Shown: piece after piece, positions 9,520 to 18,844 of the stretch
Numbering within the stretch: the stretch's first letter is position 1
How the letters are laid out: every line of letters begins with the position of its first letter
Source: Acidobacteriota bacterium
GTDB taxonomy: Bacteria; Acidobacteriota; Terriglobia; Acidiferrales; UBA7541
Direction: 5' to 3'
Length of the DNA: 59,389 nt
Assembly (NCBI GenBank): GCA_021818865.1
Contig: JAKASX010000009.1
Span: 1-59,389 of the forward strand
Notes under the pieces: model-generated
What the model saw: only the letters and a program-made list of their open reading frames with translations
Databases searched by the model: none
Told to the model about the DNA's origin: nothing
Made by a program: the position numbers and the translations under genes

Positions 9520-9790
9520 TGCCCGCCGTAGCACCGAGCCAGCGTCAACGACGCCAAATCCGATCCGGCTCGTGCTAGCATCCCGAGCGGCAAGTTCAGC
9601 AAGCGAAGGCGGGCTCTTTTTTCGCGCAAAGTCGGCGCAACGGCAGACGGGCCTGCTTGTCCCAAAGACGCGCCAGCGCCAAGCTTCCTGAAAGCGCGCG
9701 AAGGCGGATACCTGCCGTACGGCCACGCCAACACTACAGGATTCCATCCCGATCCGTACGTGCCGGCATCCGCCTTCGCACTCACAAACA
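9431..9790 (+). repeat. Two degenerate ~190-bp tandem direct repeats downstream of ssrA
   Basis: Unit 1 starts at about 9431 (TTCGCGCAAAAACGGCGCTACGG) and unit 2 at about 9622 (TTCGCGCAAAGTCGGCGCAACGG). In both, GCGCGAAGG, a CCGATCCG block and a GTGC..GCATCC block follow in the same order. The spacing between equivalent positions is about 190 bases. A third, poorer copy of the same wording occurs at about 16741-16880. No coding potential is convincing here; this stretch otherwise fills the gap 9428-9904. Confidence 0.6.
9698..9779. repeat. Imperfect 25-bp inverted repeat (hairpin) in repeat unit 2
   Basis: The left arm at 9698-9722 (GCGAAGGCGGATACC...CCGTACGG) is nearly complementary to the right arm at 9754-9779 (CCGTACGTGCCGG...CCTTCGC), with about 31 bases between them. 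Ends of 12 and 7 bases pair without error. It may be a recombination or processing structure; its function is not known. Confidence 0.55.
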
Positions 9791-9904
9791 CGGTTGCGAC
9801 ACTGGGCCAAGCCCTGCGTTTGATCGCGAACCCACGCGGCTATTGGCCGCCGAGCGTGACCGCGAGCTAACGCGCGCCTGGCGTACAGAGCCGACCTGGG
9901 GCGC

Positions 9905-10657
9905 TCACTTCGAAATCGAGAAGCTGAAAGCCACGTAAAAGAGTCCAAGCGGAGTAGTAGTCGCCTTGCCTTTGGTCGTTGTGACTTGAACGAGTTCGCC
10001 AAGCGCGGCGGGCTCGCCGGACGAATTCGTGACGTAGTTAGGAACGGGCGTTACTGCCCATCCAATGCACGGTTTGCCGTCGCCGGCGGTCCCGCTGGTG
10101 CAAGCCACATGGACCCAAGTGCTCCCGACGGCGTTGGCTCCATCAGGATCCATGATTATCTGATACTGGCCGCTACCGTGGGTGAACACGATGTCCAAAG
10201 GACAATCGAGACTACTGCCGCTCACCATCGTGCCGAAATTCGTCGTGTTGTTAGGGTTATTTTGGCAATTCGAGACGATGCCACCCGCAAACGCCTGCGT
10301 CCCCGTGAACGGTGCGTTGTTGCTTCCGTCCGGGTAGTCGAGCGTCAGGTTAAACTTCCGCGCCGTTTGCTGCGTCAGATTGAGCGTCCAATCGCAACCC
10401 TTCTGAATCTGCGAAGTGACTCCGTTTACATTCGTGTAGACTTCGCTGCCGCCGTCTTGCGCGTCGCTCTGAACCTGGAAAGGCAAATTGCTGAAGTTGG
10501 CATCGGTATCGTAGATGGTGCTTGTGACGTTATAGCCGCAGGAAGTGCTTGAGCCTCCCCCTCCGGGCTTACCTTTTGCCCAGGTGGGCACGGCCACGGC
10601 CATGCCCGCCATCGCGCACAGGATGATCCACTTTCTGATTGAGAGTGCTTTTTTCAT
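9905..10657 (-). CDS. Secreted protein of unknown function
   Basis: A 250-residue protein starting MKKALSIRKWIILCAMAGMAVAVPTWA, a clear Sec signal peptide with cleavage likely after WA. A GKPGGGGSS linker follows, then a beta-rich, Asn/Thr/Gly-rich mature domain with about six cysteines that could form disulfides. The start has a strong GGGGGAG ribosome site 7-10 bases upstream. I recognise no family. It is the first gene inside the putative ssrA-linked island and is read towards ssrA. The composition (low Lys, high Thr/Ser/Asn/Gly) suits an extracellular or surface protein. Confidence 0.75.
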   Translation of the reverse strand: MKKALSIRKWIILCAMAGMAVAVPTWAKGKPGGGGSSTSCGYNVTSTIYDTDANFSNLPFQVQSDAQDGGSEVYTNVNGVTSQIQKGCDWTLNLTQQTARKFNLTLDYPDGSNNAPFTGTQAFAGGIVSNCQNNPNNTTNFGTMVSGSSLDCPLDIVFTHGSGQYQIIMDPDGANAVGSTWVHVACTSGTAGDGKPCIGWAVTPVPNYVTNSSGEPAALGELVQVTTTKGKATTTPLGLFYVAFSFSISK

Positions 10658-11480
10658 CTTTCATCTCCCCCTGATTTGAATTGATTTTCAGAGGCGCTCG
10701 GGCCAGGGGCCTTCACGCCTGTGCTTCGCGCGTCCTTAGTTTCGTGATGTGCTCACGGAAGCAACCCACCGCGACACGCCGCTCCCGCTTCTCCCGGACC
10801 GAGGCCGGCGGAAGTTGTGCGTGCTTTTCCCCCCTACTTGTATTAGCGGAAGCTGCCCCTGAAAACGGACACCCCTGATGATTGTCCTTAGTCTCATTGA
10901 ACCCTTCTTCGCGCAAAGCATGCGGGGTCAAGCTGACACAACCGCAACAGCCCGCGCATCTCCCAAATGGGAGATTTCTCTCTTTCGACTCGCCGTAGGC
11001 TTGCCCCGGTGGTTCTATCACGTGAATGGCCCAGTTCTTTTTCCTTGGGTATCGGCGCAATCCGAGGCGTTCCCTGAACGACGGAGATGGCTGGAATTGC
11101 CTCCGGCTGGGCGTTGATATAAGCCTGAATTCCGAAGTTGAAAGCGATTTCATAGTGTTTCTAGATTCATTGGGGGCTCAGGTCCGGGGTTTGAGATGCA
11201 ACTTCGGAGAGGTTAGAGTCGTGTACGATGGGACCATTTCCAACAGCTGGATCCGCGACCTGAAACCGCCCCAGGACGAGGACGGGTGAAGCAGCAGGCG
11301 CCGGGCGGCGCGGCCGAGCAGAGCGCCGCAGAGACAGACATGGGCGTGTAGGGTGGCCGGCGCACGTGCCAATGCGGTCAGGCCATGCGGAGGGAAGCCC
11401 GGCCATTTTGAGGCCTTATAACGCGGGAAGGCAGGTACCCCATCGCCTCTGCCCGGCCCCGCATACGCCGCGATGGGGTG
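10658..11480. other. 823-base intergenic region with no supported gene
   Basis: Open frames here have the composition of random GC-rich DNA and no ribosome site or family signature. The one clear structure is an 8-2-8 perfect palindrome, ATCTCCCA-AA-TGGGAGAT, at 10958-10975, a possible operator. A segment near 10845-10875 resembles an insertion-sequence end in style but cannot be assigned. The region may be the decayed interior of the island. Confidence 0.5.
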
Positions 11481-12689
11481 CTATGTGCCCGGCAGCGAGA
11501 GCATCAGCCGCATGAGATCCGTCTGTCGGCCGGCGCCGGTTTTAGCGAGGATTCGCTTGAGGTGAAACCGCGTGGTTTCCAGGGTCGTTCCCAAGCGGTC
11601 CGCTGCGTCCCGGACCTCTAGGCCTTGCAGCAAGAGATCGGCAAGGCGCGATTCCGTGGGCGTCAGACCGCACAGCGCACGCAGGACCGCAGCGCGAGAC
11701 TTCGGAATCGCGGAAGGATCGCTGAACTGAATCAACGCCGTCGCTTCCGGCTCGTTCATGAGTGCTCCGGGACAGAACGGGGAAACGACCACGTGCAGAG
11801 GACGGAGCGAATGCTTGCGGTGAATGAGCATGGCGCCGCCCGCCGGCGCGGTCCAACTGCGGACAGCGGCGTTACCCGCAGCTTGCGACCGAACGGACAC
11901 GGGGTTTTGGAGTCCACGATTCGCTCCTGTTAGGCAAGCGCCCATAATCAACGCGTCAAGCGCCTGCTGCTCGCTGTGGTCCGCCACCCGGAGCCTCCCT
12001 TTGTGCAACGAGACGCCACCATCCTGCGCCGCAAACAGCCGTTCCACACCCTCGGTGGAGCGGAGAACCGTCCCGTCCTGCCGAACCATGCAGATGGCGA
12101 TTCCCATTTCCTCAATGCCCTTCGCCAACATTGCATTCGCGCTTTGCAACCCACGAAGAGTCCTGGAAAGCCCCAAGGCCTGGCGAAGGTGAGGCGCCAG
12201 AGTGGTGAGCAGTTCAAGCTCGGGCTGATCGAAATATGGAGCTTTCCGGGCACGCACAATGCTGATAGATGCGTGGTAACCAAGTCTCTCGACAATCTTC
12301 GTCCACATCATCGGTCCGACGTCGAAGGGCCGGAGATAATCGGCGTGAAAGTCCAGCCGCTGCAGTTCGTGTTTGGTGACGAGAAGCTGGCTTACCCCGC
12401 AATCTGCCGCTCTGAAGCGTTCAAGGCAGCGCTTTAGGTAGATGTCGTTTTGCCATGCATGCGTGACATAAACCTGTAAGGACTCCTCGGAGTACCCAAC
12501 GGTCTCAGCCAAGTCGGTCGTATCGACGTGGAAATCTCGGGCGGTGCTGAAGGTGTGCTCTCGAAAGACCGCACCTTTGGCGTCCACAGACCGCACCACT
12601 TCCGTGAGGAAGGCAGACATCTGCTCAGGACTCGACACTCCTTCGTAGAGAAGGAGCAACAAGCGGGACAATCCGTTTGGGGCGAGCAC
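11481..12689 (-). CDS. LuxR-type transcriptional regulator with long N-terminal sensor region
   Basis: A 402-residue protein. The last ~65 residues form a LuxR/GerE helix-turn-helix (LTPTESRLADLLLQG, then TTLETTRFHLKRILAKTGAGRQTDLMR). The ~330-residue N-terminal part has no recognisable receiver domain. It resembles the PAS/GAF-like region of the solo helix-turn-helix regulators common in Acidobacteria and Proteobacteria, so a small-ligand or redox signal is possible. It is divergent from the ECF sigma gene, with ~117 bases between the two starts, so shared control is plausible. It lies inside the putative ssrA-linked island. Confidence 0.85.
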   Translation of the reverse strand: MLAPNGLSRLLLLLYEGVSSPEQMSAFLTEVVRSVDAKGAVFREHTFSTARDFHVDTTDLAETVGYSEESLQVYVTHAWQNDIYLKRCLERFRAADCGVSQLLVTKHELQRLDFHADYLRPFDVGPMMWTKIVERLGYHASISIVRARKAPYFDQPELELLTTLAPHLRQALGLSRTLRGLQSANAMLAKGIEEMGIAICMVRQDGTVLRSTEGVERLFAAQDGGVSLHKGRLRVADHSEQQALDALIMGACLTGANRGLQNPVSVRSQAAGNAAVRSWTAPAGGAMLIHRKHSLRPLHVVVSPFCPGALMNEPEATALIQFSDPSAIPKSRAAVLRALCGLTPTESRLADLLLQGLEVRDAADRLGTTLETTRFHLKRILAKTGAGRQTDLMRLMLSLPGT

Positions 12690-12806
12690 AGAACTCTCCG
12701 GGGAAGATTCTGACGGATTTTAGCCTGTGTCAAGGGCGAAGTGAAAGGTGTCAGTGACTGGAGGGAATGGATGTGATAGGCTCGGAGCGAACGGGGACCT
12801 CGAGCT

Positions 12807-13412
12807 GTGGGGATCTTGGGGTGTTCGGTGGGGCACTCGAGACGGCAGGACGTGACCGCACTGCTTCGGGCGTGGAGCGGCGGCGACGAGGCGGCGCTCG
12901 GGACGCTTACGCCGCTGGTCTACGAGGAGTTGCACCGCATCGCCCGCCGTTACATGTCCCGTGAGCAATCCGGCCATACCCTCCAAACCACCGCGCTCAT
13001 CAACGAAGCTTATCTACGCCTAATTGGCACGCGGCCGGCGAGCTGGGAGAATCGGGCGCACTTCTTTGCCGTTTGCGCACAATTGATGCGGCGCATTCTG
13101 ACGGATTTCGCCAGGTCCCGGCTCAGTCGGAAGCGCGGAGCCGACGCGGCACACCTTTCCTTGGACGAAACGCCGGAAATTTTCCAGGAGGAAAGCGCTG
13201 ATTGGGTGGCGCTGGATGAAGCGCTGGGGCGACTGGCTGCGCTGGATCCAAGGAAGAGTCAGGTGGTGGAACTGCGGTTTTTCGGCGGCCTGTCGGCCGA
13301 AGAAGCGGCGGAGGTACTGAAGATTTCGCCGAAGACGATCCTCCGCGATTGGAACCTAGCCAGGGCCTGGCTGCTGCGCGAGATGAGCGACGGGAAACAC
13401 GATGGAGCCTGA
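12807..13412 (+). CDS. ECF-type RNA polymerase sigma factor (acidobacterial/planctomycete-type)
   Basis: A 201-residue sigma-70-family factor. Region 2 begins around [17 protein letters not shown] and includes INEAYLRL and [17 protein letters not shown]. Region 4 follows with [37 protein letters not shown], a helix-turn-helix for the -35 element. This wording is typical of the ECF group encoded beside Ser/Thr kinases in Acidobacteria and Planctomycetes. The start is taken at GTG 12807; GTG 12828 is a shorter option. No classical anti-sigma gene is next to it. Instead its 3' end overlaps the kinase gene by 11 bases, so the kinase is its likely regulator. Confidence 0.9.
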   Translation: MGILGCSVGHSRRQDVTALLRAWSGGDEAALGTLTPLVYEELHRIARRYMSREQSGHTLQTTALINEAYLRLIGTRPASWENRAHFFAVCAQLMRRILTDFARSRLSRKRGADAAHLSLDETPEIFQEESADWVALDEALGRLAALDPRKSQVVELRFFGGLSAEEAAEVLKISPKTILRDWNLARAWLLREMSDGKHDGA

Positions 13413-16400
13413 GCGGTGGCGTAGGATCGAGCGAATCTACCACGCGGCTCTCGAGCGCGACGCGAGTGAGCGAGACGCATTTTTGGAGGAAGCCTGCGCC
13501 GGCGACGAGGCGTTGCGCCACGAGGTCCTGTCTCTCCTCGACCGCCAAGAGCAGGCGGGAAATTTCCTCGAAGTCCCCGCCCTGGAAGTCGCCGGAAGGG
13601 AGCTTGCAAAAGAGGCGGGCGGGGATCCTCGGCGTGAGTCCGCGCGCCGCGGCCTGGTCGGCGGAACAATTTCCCATTACCGCGTTCTCGAGAAGCTTGG
13701 CAGCGGCGGGATGGGAGTGGTCTACAAGGCCGAGGACACCAGGCTTCGCCGCCTGGTGGCGCTGAAACTGTTGCCGGAAGGGTTCGAGAAAGAAACGGAC
13801 GCGTTCGGCCGATTCCGACGCGAGGCGCAGGCAGCTTCGGCGCTGAACCACCCGAACATCTGCACTATATACGATATCGGTGAGTTCGAGGGGCGTCCCT
13901 TCATCGCGATGGAGCTGCTCGAGGGGCAGACGCTGGAAGACCTCATCGGGGGAAAGCCCCTCGAGGCCAGTCTCGTGGTCGATCTGGGCGTGCAAGTGGC
14001 CGACGCGCTCGGAGCGGCTCACGGGAAGGGCATCATCCACCGCGACATCAAGCCGAGGAATATTTTCGTTACCACGCGCGACCAGGCCAAGGTGCTGGAT
14101 TTTGGGCTAGCCAAGCAGTTGCCCTCGCCGCAGGCGGCAAGGCGGGACTCGAGTGGTGAGGAGACGGAGGCGGGCTCGGACGAGGCGTTCGCCACCGTTT
14201 CCGGGGCTATTCTGGGAACGCCGCCGTATATGTCTCCCGAGCAAGCGCGGGGCGAGCTGCTTGACGCCCGCACCGATCTCTTCAGCTTTGGCGCGGTGCT
14301 CTACGAGATGGCCACCGGCCGGCCGGCTTTTGTGGCCAAGACCCATGCGCTGACGTTTGACGCCGTCCTAAATCAAGAACCCGAATCGGCCTTGGCCTTA
14401 AACCCCAAGATACCCCTCGATCTCAACGGAATTATTCATAAGGCCATCGAAAAAGATCGCCATCTGCGTTACCAGACGGCGCCTGACCTGGAAGCGGATT
14501 TGAAACGCCTGAAGCGCGACTCGGCGACGGGCCGTGCAACAACTGGCCAACCCGCCCGCCGGCGCGCGGCCGGGGAGCGCGAGGCGGGTGTGCCGGCAGC
14601 AGCGAGCGGTCGTCGGGCCTGGGGAAACTGGTGGTTCTGGCTGCTCGGGGTAACCGCGGTGGTGCTGGCAGTGGCGATTGCAGGGTTTTATATGCTCAGG
14701 CCCACCCCGTCCCGCCCGACCGCCGCGCTGAATTTCCACCCCATGGATACGGTGCTGATCGCCAGTTTCGACAACCGGACGGGCGAAGCCGTCTTGAATG
14801 GATCCCTGGAATACGCCCTGCAAGTGGATCTGGACAATTCCCGGTTCGTGAGCGTAGCGCCACGCGAGCGGATCGATGACGCGCTGGCGCTCATGCGCAA
14901 GCCTCCTAACACCCGCGTCGATGCCGCGCTCGGCCGCGAAATCTGCCTGCGCGACGGCGGCATTCGCGCGCTCATCACCGGCCGGGTCGAGAAATTCGGC
15001 GCGACCTACGTGCTTAGCGCGCAGATCATCGACCCGACGACGGGCAACGCTGTTGCCGGTTTCGAGGAGCAGGCAAACAGCCAGGCACAGATCCTCCCCG
15101 CGATTCACCTGCTCTCGAACCGCATCCGCCAAGCGCTGGGCGAAAAACTGTCCCAAATTCGCCAGAGCGATGTAGCGCTTGCGAGGGTCACAACGCCGTC
15201 GCTCACCGCGCTACGACTCTATTCGCAAGCGAACGAAGACTTGGAGGAAAGCGATACGCGGGGCAGTGGGGACTGGGCCGAGGCGAACGCGGCCGCCTGG
15301 GGATTGTTGAAACAAGCTATCGCAGTGGATCCGAGCTTCGCTTCAGCCTACATCCTCGCCGCGTGGTCCCTTCGCAACCGGGATAAACCTCCGGCCGAAT
15401 ATATGCCCTACGCAAAGCGTGCTTTCGAGCTCTCGGGCAACGCTACCGAGCCCGAGCGATACTTCATCGAGGGCAGCTACTACGAAATGGAGGGCCAAAG
15501 GGACAAGGCGGAGGGCGCTAACGAGGCGCTGTTGCGAATTGACCCGAACAATTATTGGGGGCTGAACAACCTCGAGAATGACTATGAGTCCGATGACCGG
15601 ATGCAGGATGCGACGAACATCGAGGTCCGGATAGCCAAGCTCCGTCCGCAAAGCGTGGACGCGAATGACAGCGCCGCCTTCTATCTGCCGTATCTAGGGC
15701 GCGGGTTTAGAGAGGCCAGCCCCTACGTCGAGCGCGCAAGCGCGCTGCTCTCAGGAATGAGCAACAGCGGCCGGGCTCGGATCGCACAGGACGCCCTCTG
15801 GACGCAACTCTATCCGGTGTACCGGGCGTGGATGAAAGACGACGTTGGGCTCGCCAACACCGAACTGAGCCAAGCCGAAAAGAATCCGATCGTGCGGAAC
15901 GGTGGCGTCGGTCCGGAGTACTTTGGCTTCGTCGCGTTGGCGCTTGGACAAGCGGCTCAGGCGAATTCTTTTTTTCAGGATATGTCGACCGCCGAGACTC
16001 GGTTTGACCGTGAAGCGGACCTTGCCACCCTCGCTTACGTTCGCGGCGACCAGACCACGTTGCGATATTGGCTTCGGCAAATCGCCCAGCTATCGTGGCC
16101 AGGCAACATCCCCATCTCGCTCATGCTTCGCGAAGGGCTCATGAGCGAGGCGAACATCGCCATTCGGAAGCTCCCCGCTGAATTCCTCCCCGATCAGCCG
16201 CCACCGTGGGAGATGCAACGTGTGACCGGAGAGAAGCTCTTGGCACAGGGCCAGGCGGCCAAAGCAGTGCCGTTGCTCCGCAAGGGAATGAAGGCTGCTC
16301 GATTCGAAGCGATGCCAGTGTACTTCTTTGATGCCGATTGGCTCGCCCGTGCTTACGAGAAACAGGGCAACCTGCTGGCCGCCGTTCAAGTGCTCGAGGG

Positions 16401-16638
16401 CGCTTCGGCGAACAGAGCTGCGGTCAATTTTTCCGTTCCCATGGCCGGCGTTCCATTTTGGATGCAAGACGAAATGGATTTGGCGCGATTGTATCGCCGC
16501 CTTGGCCGCGTCCAAGACGCGGAAAGAATCGAAAACGAACTGCGGAAGCTGCTAGTCTACGCCGACCCCGACTTTCCCCTGCTAGTCGAGCTTAAGAAGC
16601 TCAAGGACGCGCCCACGCTTGCCCACAACAGGAACTAA
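13402..16638 (+). CDS. Transmembrane serine/threonine protein kinase with TPR-like C-terminus
   Basis: A 1078-residue Hanks-type kinase. Residues 1-75 form a helical lead with a possible sigma-interacting role. The kinase domain runs from about 90 to 375: glycine loop [12 protein letters not shown], Lys122 in VALKLL, catalytic loop [14 protein letters not shown], and [10 protein letters not shown] single transmembrane helix lies at about 413-433 ([23 protein letters not shown]). The ~640-residue outer part begins with a segment that reads like a FlgO/TolB-style fold and continues in TPR-like helical repeats. The start codon lies inside the ECF sigma gene, so translation is coupled. A kinase that phosphorylates the ECF factor and senses the periplasm is inferred from context. 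Confidence 0.92.
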   Translation: MEPERWRRIERIYHAALERDASERDAFLEEACAGDEALRHEVLSLLDRQEQAGNFLEVPALEVAGRELAKEAGGDPRRESARRGLVGGTISHYRVLEKLGSGGMGVVYKAEDTRLRRLVALKLLPEGFEKETDAFGRFRREAQAASALNHPNICTIYDIGEFEGRPFIAMELLEGQTLEDLIGGKPLEASLVVDLGVQVADALGAAHGKGIIHRDIKPRNIFVTTRDQAKVLDFGLAKQLPSPQAARRDSSGEETEAGSDEAFATVSGAILGTPPYMSPEQARGELLDARTDLFSFGAVLYEMATGRPAFVAKTHALTFDAVLNQEPESALALNPKIPLDLNGIIHKAIEKDRHLRYQTAPDLEADLKRLKRDSATGRATTGQPARRRAAGEREAGVPAAASGRRAWGNWWFWLLGVTAVVLAVAIAGFYMLRPTPSRPTAALNFHPMDTVLIASFDNRTGEAVLNGSLEYALQVDLDNSRFVSVAPRERIDDALALMRKPPNTRVDAALGREICLRDGGIRALITGRVEKFGATYVLSAQIIDPTTGNAVAGFEEQANSQAQILPAIHLLSNRIRQALGEKLSQIRQSDVALARVTTPSLTALRLYSQANEDLEESDTRGSGDWAEANAAAWGLLKQAIAVDPSFASAYILAAWSLRNRDKPPAEYMPYAKRAFELSGNATEPERYFIEGSYYEMEGQRDKAEGANEALLRIDPNNYWGLNNLENDYESDDRMQDATNIEVRIAKLRPQSVDANDSAAFYLPYLGRGFREASPYVERASALLSGMSNSGRARIAQDALWTQLYPVYRAWMKDDVGLANTELSQAEKNPIVRNGGVGPEYFGFVALALGQAAQANSFFQDMSTAETRFDREADLATLAYVRGDQTTLRYWLRQIAQLSWPGNIPISLMLREGLMSEANIAIRKLPAEFLPDQPPPWEMQRVTGEKLLAQGQAAKAVPLLRKGMKAARFEAMPVYFFDADWLARAYEKQGNLLAAVQVLEGASANRAAVNFSVPMAGVPFWMQDEMDLARLYRRLGRVQDAERIENELRKLLVYADPDFPLLVELKKLKDAPTLAHNRN

Positions 16639-16679
16639 CTCCGTTCCGGGAAAACCGCCATATCGACCATCGCCTCCAG

Positions 16680-16745
16680 TTGGTTTCTAAAGGCAAGGCT
16701 CTTCGGGTGTTGGCTCTGCTCCCCGCCGGAAAAACTTCTGCTTCG
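16680..16745 (+). repeat. Decayed duplicate of the ssrA 3' end (putative integration scar)
   Basis: GGCAAGGCTCTTCGG at 16692-16706 is identical to ssrA 9383-9397. The bases on both sides also align: TTCTAAAGGC against TTCTGACGGC before it, and a degraded T-arm with CTCCCCGCC against CTCCCCCCGCC after it. The same order of downstream wording (CGCGAAG, CTAGCATCCC, GGCTCTTTTTT) then follows in both places. It is in direct orientation, 7.3 kb from ssrA. This is what integration into the tRNA-like end of ssrA leaves behind, but no integrase gene survives in between. Confidence 0.6.
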
Positions 16746-17182
16746 CGAAGATCTTGTCCGCCGCACCGTCAGCCAAAACCCCAAGCCCCTACACCACCCC
16801 ACACGCGCTAGCATCCCCACTCGCCAATTCGGCATGTAAAGGCGGCTCTTTTTTCACGGAAAAACCGGCGTCCCGATAGGCAATCCCGCGTTTCCTAGAA
16901 AACAAGACGGCGCTGGGTAAAAGCACTCCGGAATCGCGTTAATTCGCTCAGCCAGAATGGCTCCTAAAGGGTTGTTGCGTCTCAACTTCCACATTTTCCT
17001 TCACTTTCACGCGCAGTGCGTTGGCATACGGAATGCGGATGTGACGCTAAAACCGGCGGTCAGGCGGCCACAAGCCCAACAGGCGACGTGGAACGAAGCC
17101 GCGACCGTCGAGCATCGGAAGGGTCAGAAAGGCGACCCCTCCCGAACGCCCCCCGAATTCCGAACCAGAGAAGGAGGAAACG
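16746..17182. other. Intergenic region holding a third diverged copy of the post-ssrA repeat
   Basis: From about 16741 to 16880 the DNA matches, with many substitutions, the stretch that follows ssrA, including GCTAGCATCCC at about 16807 and a six-T run at about 16850. The rest to 17182 has no supported gene. Its last bases carry a strong AGAAGGAGGAAACG ribosome site for the next gene. Confidence 0.45.
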
Positions 17183-18484
17183 ATGAAGCCGTTTGCCCGG
17201 ATTGGTATTCCCGCCGTTCTTGTGGCCCTCGCGATGCTGGTCAGTCCAAGCGCCGCTCGCGCCCAGAATTCTCGAGGCTGTGCATGGCCGCTCGAATGGT
17301 CGCCGGAGGGGATTGGTAACTGGGCGATCCCCGACACCTACGCCCGATGGTGGGTGATGCCGTTTGACAACTACCAGACAATGACGATCAAGGGCACATA
17401 TCCAAACGCCCGATTTTTCTCTTTCGCCGCCTATAACACGAATAGTCTGAAGATGTCGGCGGGCCTCGCCGGGCATCTTTACGATGTCGAAATCAGGCCA
17501 GATCCGGGCAGCGTCAACCCCTTCGCCGAACCCGGCGCCGGCAACGGCACTTACACCGTCGTAATCTCGCGTGCCGGCCAGAGCTCGGGGAATGCAATCA
17601 CGGTTTCCTCAGACTTTGCTTGGGTAGTCTTCAGGCTGTACGTACCTGGCCCTGATCCGTCCCTGGGCGGTCGAAGCCTGATGGGAGGCGTGCCGCTGCC
17701 CACTATATCCGTTACAGGAAACGGAGGGAGTCAGCAGTTGCAGCCGTGCTCGCCGGTCAACAGATTGGACGACGTGAATGTATTTCGCGGGATGCTCTTT
17801 CCCGTAGATCTGAGCGGGAGCGAAGGCACGCTGTCATCCGATCAGCTGTGGTTTGCACCGCCGAGAGTCCCACCGCCCGCCTTACTTCCCAACCCAGACG
17901 GCAACTATATGGCCATGTTGCCGGGCGATACTTACCAGCCCGGTCGAATTATCGTGATCCACGGCAAGGCGCCGGGTTTCCCCAACACATTCGAAGGTTC
18001 GCCGATCTGGGTGCCGGCACGGGGCTTCCGGACCGTCGACATGCGGTATTGGTCGCTGTGCGAGGTCGACTTCATGTTGCCGTTGTCGAGCCCCGCTTGC
18101 GCAACCGATCTGACAACCACCGTAGAAGGCGGCTATTACACGATCGTCATTTCGGACGATCTGTTTCGCCCCGATTGGCTAAAGCCCAATGTGAACTGGA
18201 TGCCGTGGGGGGACGAGCAGTATCCCAAGATGCTGATTCTCCGAAACGTGCTGACCACCGACAATTTCCCCTATTCCATCCAAAAGGCTATTACGGCCGA
18301 CTGCACGTTTAACTTCAACTTCCCGTCCATTCCAGATCGGAACGAGGTGGACACCGCTGGCCAGTGCGCCCAAGGAGTGATGGGCGACTACTATCCCGTT
18401 GCGGTTTGGTGCGATAAGGCGACATTCGTCGCTGGTGGAGTCCGGGCGTGTTTAAAGGCTTCGGAGGAACCCGAAACAAAGTAG
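17183..18484 (+). CDS. Secreted protein of unknown function (possibly DUF1254/DUF1214-related)
   Basis: A 433-residue protein with a textbook Sec signal peptide (MKPFARIGIPAVLVALAMLV ... AARAQ) and an AGGAGG ribosome site 6 bases before the ATG. The mature part is rich in aromatic residues, Pro and Gly, and contains ARFFSFAAYNTNS and GNGTYTVVISRAG. These recall the beta-sandwich wording of DUF1254/DUF1214 proteins (ARFWSF..Y), but the similarity is weak. Six to eight cysteines suggest disulfides. It stands alone just beyond the ssrA-linked island. No function is proposed. Confidence 0.75.
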   Translation: MKPFARIGIPAVLVALAMLVSPSAARAQNSRGCAWPLEWSPEGIGNWAIPDTYARWWVMPFDNYQTMTIKGTYPNARFFSFAAYNTNSLKMSAGLAGHLYDVEIRPDPGSVNPFAEPGAGNGTYTVVISRAGQSSGNAITVSSDFAWVVFRLYVPGPDPSLGGRSLMGGVPLPTISVTGNGGSQQLQPCSPVNRLDDVNVFRGMLFPVDLSGSEGTLSSDQLWFAPPRVPPPALLPNPDGNYMAMLPGDTYQPGRIIVIHGKAPGFPNTFEGSPIWVPARGFRTVDMRYWSLCEVDFMLPLSSPACATDLTTTVEGGYYTIVISDDLFRPDWLKPNVNWMPWGDEQYPKMLILRNVLTTDNFPYSIQKAITADCTFNFNFPSIPDRNEVDTAGQCAQGVMGDYYPVAVWCDKATFVAGGVRACLKASEEPETK

Positions 18485-18844
18485 CCGCAGCGCCCGCCTC
18501 GCTCCAATGACCCGAGGCGGTCGAGACGGGTCAGCGGTTCAGCTTCGAGGAAGAGACAGGCGGTCGTTTGTTGATCAAAGAGGCCCGGAATTATCCGTCG
18601 TGGCTTCCGAGATCGGCTCCGGGAAGGGTGCGCGTGTATGTTCGCGGAGCACCTCCTGAGGTCAAACGCCGTTACCCTCCAGGCTACTGGAGACCACGAC
18701 TCCTTCACGCTTTCTGGGGATCTGGAAGGCTCCGAGTCCGTGCTGCGCCACCTTCGTTGCGACTCTCAACTCGCAAGGGGAATACCGGCAAGAGCCGCCG
18801 ACGGCTGTGGCGGGAGGACCGTACAACACGTCGACCGGCCCGGC
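18485..18844. other. 360-base gap between convergent genes
   Basis: No gene, RNA or terminator can be supported. Open frames crossing this stretch continue antisense into the pirin gene and have no ribosome site or family signature. Confidence 0.5.

Noticed and set aside
9431-9790. Possible CRISPR array after ssrA
   Set aside because: Units are ~190 bp, only two, diverged throughout, with no short constant repeat or unique spacers and no cas genes.
9200-9791. Minus-strand open frames of 79 and 192 codons, including a phrase like VEAGGVEPPSEEP
   Set aside because: They are antisense to tmRNA; such phrases are a known artefact of annotating ssrA genes as proteins.
10845-10875. Insertion-sequence terminal repeat
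   Set aside because: The phrase resembles IS ends in style, but no second end, target duplication or transposase fragment was found.
10713-11153. 146-codon minus-strand frame in the island
   Set aside because: No ribosome site, no family wording and random-type composition; not supportable as a gene.
9428-16679. Integrase or phage genes in the ssrA-linked segment
   Set aside because: No tyrosine recombinase signature in any frame; the island call rests only on the duplicated ssrA end.
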